In this document: positions 23,893 to 33,338 of the stretch, in pieces | Layout of the letters: every line of letters begins with the position of its first letter | How positions within the stretch are numbered: the stretch's first letter is position 1 | Source of the DNA: Aspidiotus rigidus | Lineage: Eukaryota; Arthropoda; Insecta; Hemiptera; Diaspididae | Length of the DNA: 64,000 nt | Reading direction: 5' to 3' | Assembly (NCBI GenBank): GCA_035079385.1 | Contig: JAVHKY010000013.1 | Coordinates: 1,302,001 to 1,366,000, forward strand | Notes under the pieces: model-generated | Told to the model about the DNA's origin: nothing | Database searches by the model: none | What the model saw: only the letters and a program-made list of their open reading frames with translations | Program-made: the position numbers and the translations under genes

Positions 23893-24429
23893 AACTTAGA
23901 AAAATTTCGACTCTCGAGCCATATATGATAGGAGAGGGACTTAGAAAAATTTCGACTCTCGAGCTATATATGATAGGAGGGGGACTTAGAAAAAATTTCG
24001 ACTCTCGAGCTATAGATGATAGGAGGGGAACTTGGAAAAATTTCGACTCTCGAGCTATATATGATAGGAGGGGGACTTAGAAAAAATTTCGACTCTCGAG
24101 CTATAGATGATAGGAGGGGAACTTAGAAAAATTTCGACTCTCGAGCTATATATGATAGGAGGGGAACTTAGAAAAATTTCGACTCTCGAGCTATATATGA
24201 TAGGAGGGGGACTTAGAAAAAATTTCAACTCTCGAGCTATAGATGATAGGAGGGGAACTTAGAAAAATTTCGACTCTCGAGCTATATATGATAGGAGGGG
24301 GACTTAGAAAAAATTTCGACTCTCGAGCCATATATGATAGGAGAGGGACTTGGAAAAATTTCGACTCTCGAGCTATATATGATAGAAGGGGGACTTGGAA
24401 AAATTTCGACTGTCGAGCTATATATGATC
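23893..24429. repeat. Tandem array of 12 copies of a 44-45-bp unit
   Basis: Each unit contains ACTTRGAAAAA(A)TTTCGACT, CTCGAGCTATA, then TATGATAGGAGGGG. I count twelve copies of the ACTCTCGAG-type core, the last with ACTGTCGAG. Copies differ by a few substitutions and by 4 to 6 As. Some adjacent units match better than others, as expected from unequal exchange. Because the period is near 45, long ORFs appear on both strands; they are artefacts. Confidence 0.92.
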
Positions 24430-25452
24430 TAGGCTTCCTTGAATTTTCAATACCAAATCTCATTCGAATCATAAAACAGGTTCCCTGCGTTCCTCGTTTA
24501 ACTTCGTTAAGGAAGCCGTAATTTTTTTGATATTTAACACTGCAAATGTCGAGGTGAATACCTTTTCATGAAAAGAAAAACCAGTCAGAGAATCGCTTCA
24601 GTAGAAGTCGAAATCGAACAGTCAAAAGATTTTGGAGTTGATTTTAAATCAGTTTTAAATAATATATAGATACATCATAATTAGAGCCCGGATTTTTCGG
24701 AGTTAAAAACAGCAAAATTCGGAACTAGAATGAGAATTTTCGGCATTACTCGGATTTATTAAAATAATTAGGTATTAAAAAATTGGGAAAAAAAATTTTT
24801 ACAGTAGGTAAATATGTATCTAAATTTTTACATCGAAAAAGAGAAAAAAAATCTAAATAGGTAGTTGATCTGAACATGAAGAATTATAAAAATTTCACGT
24901 TATGCTGCACTAGCATGTTAGATTCTGTCTTATTTTATTTTCTGGTTGGTTCACGCTTCAATTAGAGCACAAGATATTGTGAAGTTACAACTATATAGGC
25001 AGTAAAGAAATTTTTTCGATTCATAATTATTTAAATTTTTGTGTCTCAAATCACAAAATTTTGTATAAAAAATAACTTTTTCTACAAATTATAGGTTTTC
25101 GGAAGATTTCGGATTTTATCCCCATTTTCGGAGTTTTTCGGAGAAATAAAACTTTTTCCTGGGCTCAGAATACCATGAAATGAACTTCTATTTGATTTTC
25201 AGAAATTTGCCCTTTAAGGAAATTATGCGACAAAAACCAGGGAATCCGGGCTCTAGTCATAATGTTTAACGTTTTTTCTATTAAATTTTTGTTTTCTGAA
25301 TTCAAAAATATACAAAATCTAGAATTACTTGAAACTAAGGTTTTTTTTAATTTCCATTATCTGTGATAAATTCTAATTTTATTTTGAAGAGAATGAATTT
25401 GCTAACTCATTCAGCTATTCCCTAATCAATCATCATCATTTCATACATCATA

Positions 25453-26040
25453 CTTTTTTTTTTTTTTCTTCTTTAAATTCCTTTATTAATTTTTTCAGCC
25501 TAGATAGCTATAAAAAAATTTTTTATAACAAAGATAGAAATTTAACATTGTGGAACTTCTAAGATAATACTAGGTTACCTTGAAAAGAATAAAATTAAAA
25601 TAATATAAAATATAGGCTACACATTCAGCTATAAAAATTGTTAATTACAGTTTCTTCAAATCAAGTCGTGGAAATGGTTTCGACGTAGCCTTCGTACAGA
25701 TAGGGAGTTATCCAGCAAATCGATAGCCAGTACATTATCGTGATTATCTAGTCGAGCTGAATGACTGACCGCCGCTTCCGTGATACTTTCAGTAACGCTC
25801 ATGATCCCTGAATATGTATGCAGATCTTTAACATTAGTAAACAGGGGAGCACCTGTTATCTGTCTGAGTATTTTGTTCTGGAATACTTGGATCCTCTTGA
25901 TGTTAGATGGACGGGCCTGTCCCCAAATTGGAGCACCATATATCCACACCGGCCTTATGATCGTTGTATACAGCTTTAATTTGTTCTCAAATGACAATGT
26001 TGACTCTCTGTTTAGTAACCAGTACATCTTTGATTTCTTA
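25453..26040 (-). mobile_element. 5'-truncated Jockey-like non-LTR retrotransposon
   Basis: On the minus strand, an ORF at 25656-26027 encodes the end of a reverse transcriptase: YWLLNRESTLSFENKLKLYT, then IRPVWIYGAPIWGQARPSNI and IQVFQNKILRQITGAP, typical of the Jockey clade after the catalytic core. A 3' UTR follows, with a poly(A) tail at about 25455-25468 (Ts on the plus strand). Identical 10-bp target duplications ATACATCATA lie at 25443-25452 and 26041-26050. The 5' truncation removes the YADD core and the endonuclease, so it is a dead-on-arrival copy. It is inserted inside the hAT-like element. Confidence 0.88.
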
Positions 26041-26596
26041 ATACATCATATTTTTGAATAGTTTGCAAACTAAAACCAGGCCTGACTAAAACTAGGTCTA
26101 GAAGGGAACTGTTCAAACTTTCAAAGTGTTCAAACTCTGAAGTTTGAACTTTCAACTTTTGAAGTAGCCTAAAGACTAATGAGTAATGAGACATTAACAA
26201 GAAGAAAACTAGAAATAAGAAAAGTAGAAAACAAAGAAAAAAATATTTGCAATCTGTGAATTTGGAGACTGGAGAGTGACGAGTCACGAGATTGTCAAGT
26301 TTGTCCACTATCTAGTATCTAGAGGTACTGAGGTAGTAATAATATTGAATTATTTTCTAAATTATGTGATTTTTCGATACATATGTGTTGTGTTCACGCA
26401 TTTTAACCGTTATAACCTAAAAATATATATTTTCTAACGGTTATAGCGGTTATATCGGTTATAACAGTTAACCGTTATAACCGTTATATTTTCCCACATT
26501 TTGACAGACAACCGATAACCGAAAAAATTTGGGAGGTCATTTGACCGATAACCGTTAACAGTTAAAAAAATTTCGGTCGCAAGCCCTGGCTTTTAC

Positions 26597-29107
26597 ACAT
26601 TAGAAACAATTCAATACGCACGCCTCTATCTCATTCGAGAGTCAAGTTCGTTCATTGTCAGCCAATTTTACGTCAAATTTTAGAACTTAAGCCTATCAAG
26701 TTTGCAAAATAAAGTCTCGAGTTGAATTTTGGAGGTAGAGGGGAAGGTCGTGTTCAAACTCGTGTGTAGCAAACCGAAAAAAACTTCTAATGATTTTACA
26801 ACTTTTAGCTAAAATTTGCCCGTTAGGATCCAGGAAATTTGAAAATTGTAATCTGAAATCTAGAATGACACAAAAATTAATGACTGCTGTTGATTCCAAA
26901 CTAAAATTTTACAAAGGGGTAGTGAGAGTTGAAAACTGAAAAATGTGATAGACCAGATTTGTACTATCGCTGTATCGATACTATCTTGGGATTTTCCCAA
27001 GTCTCTCTCGACTGTCGTGGACGGACTGGGCAATGATTGAATGAGGCACTTCAATAAAATAGCTAATGTGCGTTGTTCGTAGAATTGAAAAATAAGTATA
27101 TTTTGCATTTTTAGTAGATGGCTTAGGCCTATTTTCAAAATTAGTCAATTTAAAAAAGAAATCAGTTGGTACCAACTAAATTCTTTTCGTGTGTGAATTT
27201 TTCAAGTTTCGAAATAGAAATAATATTACCGTATCGTTTAAATCCAGAGAGAAGAAGCTTTCTTCTCATTGAGAAACGTTTTCTTTCACTCCGGAGTCGT
27301 CAGTCGTACTATTAATAACGCTTATACATGGTTTAATCGTTCCGGAGTTATCACCACGTGCTTCATTCGATCACTGCGCTGTCATCAGTAGTAGCAACGA
27401 GAAGTCTAATCTCCAGACGCTATAAATCTTCAGAAGTATCGTTATTTTTTTTATATATTTAATATCCGTAACTTCGGGTTAGTGTAATTACTTAAAAGTA
27501 CTCTATACTACCGAGTGCGAGCTATCATCACTAACATATATGACCAGCACGTCCGGAGCGATACCTATGGAACCGATTGGAGACTCTAAATGAAATTTGT
27601 CTTTTTTTTTATGATGGTGTAAATTATAGGAGGGAACTGAGAACGGAAATGAATGGGATGCAGTCTTCGTATTTCGAAGCGTGATGCCTTGACACTCACT
27701 CAGATGTTAGGGAAAGGGGTTAACCCAATAGTTTTTTTTTTTTTTTTTTAGTCTCTTCGTGTTTAGGCCGGGAGTGTGGTGATATTTCTTGTCTCTTGAT
27801 CTTAGTAGTTTTCTTTATTTTTTACTCTCGAATATAAGAAACAATGCTCATCCTTCAACAGAGCGGGAGCAGTTAAGTTTAGTGGTGGTATGCTGGTGGT
27901 TCTTGTATCACGACAAGAAAAAAAAAACATTGATCGAATTATTTCCTTAGTACGGACCACGTATGGTACCTCGCTGCTGAGTAATGGAAAAAAATAAGTT
28001 TGAAAATAAATAGATTGAAGTATTAAAAAAACGACGCGACATTGTTTTTTTTTTTTTACATTTATATTTTCCAAATTCCACATCAATAATGACATTCATT
28101 GAAAGGAAAGAAAAAGAAAGAAAAAAACAACTCATAGAAGATCTCGTGTAACTTAGATCTCGTCTATTATTACAAAAATTAAAAAAAAAAAAATGTGTAC
28201 AGAAAGAGATCAAAACGTAGGAAAGGAAAAAATGATAAAAATAAAAAATATTTACGAAAGAAAAAAAAATCGTAAAAAAAGAAAACAATCATAAATGCAA
28301 GAAATTATGTACAAAAATATCACTTGAAAACAAAAACGAAACAAAAGAAAGAAAAAAAAAAACACTTAACATAATATAAAATTGCTTACTGTGAAATGAA
28401 TTTTTTTATAGACAGGTTTTTATTTTTTCAAATTTTTCAGAACATATTCAATTTCGGGTTCAAAACAGATAAACAGATGACATTGTAATACAGGAAAAAA
28501 AAAAATTGTCAAGTTAACTTGTAAAGAAAAAGAAAAGAAAGAAAGACGAAAGTTAAAGTTTGAAGTTGCTCATTGTAAAATAAAATCTCTCTCAGAATAT
28601 CAAAAATCTTCCAAGTTTTCTGCTACACGTTCAGCTCTACATTCAAAGTATGTAGATGACATAGTTACACAGTAAGAAATTTGTATATTAACTGGTAAGG
28701 AAAAAAAAATGAAAAACAAAAGAAAAATTACTTAAAAATTTTAGCTTTCAGTATGAGCTGTGTTAAATTTATTATTTTACGACGTATATTATACATGAAT
28801 ATATCACAATAAAAATAGGAAATAGAAACAGGTTTTTTGCCGCAGTTTTGATCGCAGAATATTAGGGGGAAATTAAAACTCAAAAACGATGCGTCAAATT
28901 TCTTAGGGCTCAACCGTCTCGAGTTCCGGAAATCTTAAAACTAAATCACAAAGAAAGGTATCTACTTAAAAATTTACTTATATGTAGAAGATCAAATCAT
29001 CGAGGTTATAATTTACAAGCGGTAGACATAAATCGAGACGACGCCATGAAATATTTCTCGTTTATATGAACCTCTTCTCCACCAGAGGGCGAACAACTTG
29101 AAAGTCT
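26597..29107. other. AT-rich interval downstream of REXO1
   Basis: No gene was recognised. The right part should contain the REXO1 3' UTR (minus strand). Long A- or T-rich runs occur near 27605, 27730-27750, 28045-28060 and 28180-28370. ORFs here are mostly poly-Phe, Ser or Lys artefacts of these runs. Confidence 0.45.
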
Positions 29108-31775
29108 TCATGATATTGTTAACTCTTTTCCCAGGTCGATAAGGCCATCGACGTGGAGTTTTAACAATTCTAGACAGGCGAGGGCGTCCTCGATACTATC
29201 ATGACCTTTTAGATGGTCGTCCTGGATACGACGTTTCAAATGAATCTCCACCAATTTTTTCAGAGACGGACGCCTGACAACTGGTCGATACATTAGCGCC
29301 GTATCTACTACGTAGCAGTGGATCAGTTTGAGAGCTCTGAGATCGTTTTCTAAACCATGACCAATTAAAATAGTGGAATCGTCGATGAGGCTTAAAATGT
29401 CTTCCTGAACCTCTTTCAAACTTTTCGTTGCTCCAGGCTCCTCCATGCGTTCCTTCGTTATACCTGAAATACACAAAGTAGAAAATGTTCAATCAAGTAT
29501 TTAATAGAGTTATTTTTTCTAAAATTAATCAAACCTAAGAAAATAAACATTAGTACAGAAAACTGAACGAATCGACCTCGCCCCCGTGACATGACGTATT
29601 GAACGGGCTATTTGCTGCGGCTTAATACGAGCCATCGCTGAAGAGTCGAAACCTTGTAAAAATTTGTTGGGAACGTTACTATCATTTATTGCGATATTCT
29701 AAAAGATGAATAAAATGAAGAAACAAAGATACATTTTCGAATACTCGAGAATGTGTAGATTCTGAATTATTATATAAACCTTAGTTCCATATTTATTTCT
29801 CCATTTTGAATATCAATGTATGATCAAAACGTTCCCTATGTATTCTAATGGGAACCGATAAGATAGTTGGACCAATGATCGAGTAGGTACTTTTGCTCAC
29901 TGTCACCTAACACATGTACTAAACAAATAATACCGGAGATTCTGCTGAATTTTTGTACTCTAACAGCAGGGATCATCTCCAGACCTTGACTCAATCTCAT
30001 CTAAATAGTGGCGCTAGCGGTTGAGATGAGCACACTTTTCAATCTTGCAAGTCAGTGGACAACAGCCAAGGATGTCAGCTGAAGCCAGCCAAACGTAAGC
30101 CAAAACTTTAAGCCAATGTTGTGACTGTTTTTTGCAGAAGCCTAAAGTCCGCTAATAATATGTGGCTGCTCGGCTGTCAGCCCGAAGTCAGCCAATCATC
30201 GATAGGCTATTGGCTGTGGTAGTATTGCTCTGTTAGCATAATTAATGATGAAAAGAAATTGGCTGACTTACCATAAGCTATTAGCTGATGGTAAGTCAGC
30301 CAATCGAATCGATGATCATTGGCTTTTAGTTTAAGCCAATGCGAGGAAAGAGCTGAAAACCATAAGCTAAGTTTAAGTCAATGATGATTGGCTGGACATT
30401 CCTGACAACAGTGACGACCAGCAGCGCTCAATGTATTCCTCATGGAGTTTTCGGTATTGGTCGTTCAGTGCTCTTCTTCAATGGAGGCGCATCAGTGACA
30501 CGCGTGCAACAATTTACGCACACGCACAACTTTTCTAGCATAAAATACGGTGACAACTTTTAAACTAATTTGAAGTTATCGCGTTGCTCGCGTGTTGACT
30601 GTGCATTGTAGAGCAGCACTTAAGGTATTTGCTGTCTTTCACTGTTATCAATGGCGTGATGTTGCCAGGGAGAAAGTCTTGTCAAATGAACAGTAAGGTA
30701 CAAATAAACAGCTAAAAGAAATACATTGCGCAGTAAATGTCATCTAAGGCCGTTGAAGTATCAATAATCACTGTAAAGCCATTCAGTTCAAAGAGAGGAA
30801 AATTGAACAGAAATAAATACTACCTACGTGTATAGTACGAATAAAACCTACCTGAAAACTCTGTATTATAGTCCACGATTGGATTCTCCGGCATAACTAA
30901 GGTATCGTAAACGACATCCCCGCGTACGTTCAGCAAGGTAACGCGTGTCAACTCCAATCCGCGGATGGTGAAACACATCTCGCAATCCACAGCCAGAATC
31001 CGGTGTTTGATGACCATATAATTCACTGGCTGCGAGAACACGAAGCCCTCGATTGGTCCGTTTAGACCAGGAATCAAGCCATTCCACACGTGGTCTTGTG
31101 CCGAATGACAGCCCTTGTCAGTGCGCGAAAGTTGGCAACATGATAGTCGTGGTGGACCATTATTTGTATCACGCATCACACGACCAGGATGGTAGAAGCA
31201 CGGTCCTTTACCATTTTCGAAGAACTTCAACCTACAGCGACAACATTCGCGTCCGTCTCTGATACTTGTATTGTTGAAATATTGTAACGTTGTTTCGCTC
31301 AATTCCTGACATAAAGCAGGAGGAAACGTTCTATTCATTTCGATGGTCGGTTTTCCTTCGATTTTCCCTGGCGATAAAATGTTGTAAAACACCCCGTAAT
31401 TGTAATCCCTTAAGAACATAAACGGGTATCCGTAGAGTGGTAAAAATTCGCAAGGGATCACATGGCGCGTAAGTTTGAAAAAGAAGGTTTCTTCTTCCTG
31501 GTCGTATGTGTCGAAATAAATTGGCAAAAACGGTTGCTGTGGCTCGATGTAATAATGTAGCTGCGTATCTTCGCGCACGATTTCGTCGACAGCGACCACC
31601 GGAGAGGTCTGGAATCTTTGTCGGCGTCGGGCATTTCGACGACTTCTAGAATTCTTTACGGGGGCCGCCGGCAATTCTTCGTTCGGCGTTTCTACTGTCT
31701 TCTTCTTCGGGGACTTCGCTGTTGGTGAAGAGGTCGGTGATGAAGAATTCGATCGAGGAATCGATTGTTCCACAC
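29108..31775 (-). CDS. Rexo1: REXO1-type RNA exonuclease, C-terminal exons
   Basis: Exon 30852-31775 joins exon 29108-29463 in phase, giving about 426 residues. REXO1-type proteins are DEDDh 3'-5' exonucleases of the nucleus. A Ser/Lys/Arg-rich linker leads to ECCRCRLKFF, PCFYHPGRV and GCHSAQDHVW, the family's Cys/His cluster before the nuclease. Catalytic motifs are ILAVDCEMC (Exo I, D and E), ILIGHGLENDLRALKL (Exo II, D) and KGHDSIEDALACLELL (Exo III, H and D). PIVDYNTEFSGIT spans the splice junction, as expected in REXO1. The reading frame at 31775 enters through an acceptor, so N-terminal exons lie upstream. They were not found and may be far away or outside the window. The 1.4-kb intron holds an AGCCAA-rich foldback. 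Confidence 0.93.
30259..30303. repeat. Perfect 16-bp inverted repeat in the REXO1 intron
   Basis: TTGGCTGACTTACCAT at 30259-30274 is repeated inverted at 30288-30303 around a 13-base loop that itself contains AGCT...AGCT. It lies in an AGCCAA/TTGGCT-rich stretch (about 30060-30395) that includes other inverted pairs such as GCCAATCATCGAT. Confidence 0.8.
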
Positions 31776-32917
31776 CTGCAAAAATATAAAAATTCGAGAA
31801 TATTAAGAGTAAGAAAAATTGTGCTGTTTCAAACATTTCGAGACACACGCGGAAAAATTTCTAAACTTAACTTGTACAATGTACCAGAAAAAGAGAAAAA
31901 AAATGAAATACAGAGTAGAACACGGTCGTAGAGAACAAGTGCGTGTAAATTTTGCATATTTCCGGTCGAATTCGTTGAACACGGTTTAAAGAATTTCGTG
32001 TTTACAAATTTCAATATGGAACAAACAATAAGAATTAGAGGCTCTCGACAGACGTTTAGGTGTTGGAGGTAGCACTTCGTTACAGACGCAACAATGATGT
32101 ACTGAATTAACGCGAAATTTGTGTTCTTGTACTCATAAAGACACGCCTGCTCTCATTCGCTCTTCATAATACCGAATACAAAACGTGAAAAATTACCATG
32201 TGTTCGTGCATGCCCTATGTAAACTTGAGCCCATAATTGTAAATAATATTTCACCATATTCGGAGATGATGACTTGCATTTGTTTCGAAAAAGAGAATTT
32301 CAATTTCGAATTTCGTAACCATTCCAAGTTACTGTAACTCCGACAGTTCACTGTATAAAATTATCAAAGAAGAAAAGAGGGCGGTTTTTAGTGACCATTG
32401 TGAAATATCCCCTCTCCACTCTGGCCAAGGTAGATGCATTGGCTTCTACCACAGTTTCAAGCGTTTACTAAACGAATAGGTTGTATTCGCTTTTTATACA
32501 GTTTCAGTGAACCCTAGAGAAGGGCTCAATTGTCGCTTGAAAAGTTTCTATCTACACCTAGATCAGATCCAGGCTTTACCTCAGATTTGCGCAAAGTTCC
32601 ATCACCTACATTTTCGGGGTCAATTAAGCTCCAAAAAGAAACACAGGCTTTACACGTACAGAAATCCCTCCTATTTTTTGCACTCAGATTCTCTTTCTTT
32701 GTATGTATAAGCCCGGTATTTTAGTTGTGAATTAATTTGTCGTTTATTTTCAAAATAAAATTAAATTCAAAGACAACTAAACTGATGAAGAAATTGTCTC
32801 ATGTATTACAATAATGTCATGCCTAGCCTCCCAATTTTGACAATATAAGAAAATGTATGAGCCATGGTTTGTATACATTTTTTTCTGTATTATTATGTCA
32901 CTAAAAACCGTCCTGTA
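31776..32917. other. Upstream flank or intron of REXO1
   Basis: Further REXO1 exons are expected upstream on the minus strand, but I found none with recognisable motifs. Open frames at 32507-32724 (+) carry no known motif. Confidence 0.4.
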
Positions 32918-33336
32918 CAGGGTCCGTGAAAAAGATGTCGACAATTAAATGGGGGGATTTGACTAAATTTGTTGTAGCTCAAAAACACAAAGCGTTCAAA
33001 TGCACGAAATTTGTATTTCAATTGTATCTTGAATTTGGGCCAAATATATATTTTCTCCTTCTCTGAGTCGAATTATGGACCAATATGTAACAAAAATTGA
33101 CCCATTTGCCTAGATTTCCGAAATAGAGATTGAAAATCCCCCCCCCCCTCCCTTCTGCCAAGCACCATAGTATTATCCAAGTATTGTTTCAAATAAGCGT
33201 TAAATTTCACTTTCTAGATCAAGTGAAATATGGAAGTTCACTTCGTAAATTTGAGTCATAATTAATCTAACGTTTCGCGTTTTTCGCTACAAAAAAAAAA
33301 TTTAGTTCAAATCTAACATCTTTTTGGCGGACCCTG
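32918..33336. mobile_element. TA-flanked MITE with CAGGGTCCG termini (mariner-like)
   Basis: The 419-bp element begins CAGGGTCCGTGAAAAAGAT and ends with the inverted ATCTTTTTGGCGGACCCTG; the arms match at 19 of 21 positions. It is flanked by TA at 32916-32917 and 33337-33338. TA duplications and ends of the CAGGGT type are usual for Tc1/mariner nonautonomous elements. No transposase ORF is present. Confidence 0.82.
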
Positions 33337-33338
33337 TA

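Larger units (their letters stand above)
23806..24487. mobile_element. 682-bp inverted-repeat-bounded insert carrying a tandem array
   Basis: A perfect 18-bp inverted repeat, CAGGGAACCTGTTTTATG at 23806-23823 and its complement at 24470-24487, encloses a GCCGTCC-type microsatellite and the 44-45-bp tandem array. The CAGGG end again looks hAT-like. The left flank is GATATTAA (23798-23805). A similar GATATTTAA occurs only at 24529-24537, after 41 extra bases, so the right boundary is uncertain. Confidence 0.65.
23302..26588. mobile_element. 3.3-kb composite nonautonomous hAT-like transposon
   Basis: Termini CAGGGCTTGC (23302-23311) and GCAAGCCCTG (26579-26588) are perfect inverted repeats. They are flanked by identical 8-bp duplications GCTTTTAC at 23294-23301 and 26589-26596. 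CAGGG ends and 8-bp duplications are diagnostic of hAT. Both subterminal regions (about 23310-23460 and 26400-26575) are packed with TTAACCGTTATAACC-type motifs in both orientations, probably transposase-binding repeats. The interior has no transposase. It holds an imperfect 204-bp direct duplication, a 44-45-bp tandem array bounded by its own inverted repeats, and a Jockey-like insertion. Confidence 0.85.

Noticed and set aside
23893..24429. Tandem array as a CRISPR
   Set aside because: Units are contiguous with no unique spacers, and the sequence is eukaryotic.
23796..24521. Repetitive ORFs encoding a 15-residue repeat (NFDSRAIYDRRGT) on + and a matching set on -
   Set aside because: The tandem unit is near 45 bp, so open frames appear in both strands by periodicity. 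The A-run length varies and breaks the frame between copies.
22500..26575. TTAACCG-like repeats as telomeric or centromeric satellite
   Set aside because: They are irregular, occur in both orientations and lie just inside hAT-like ends, so subterminal transposon repeats explain them better.
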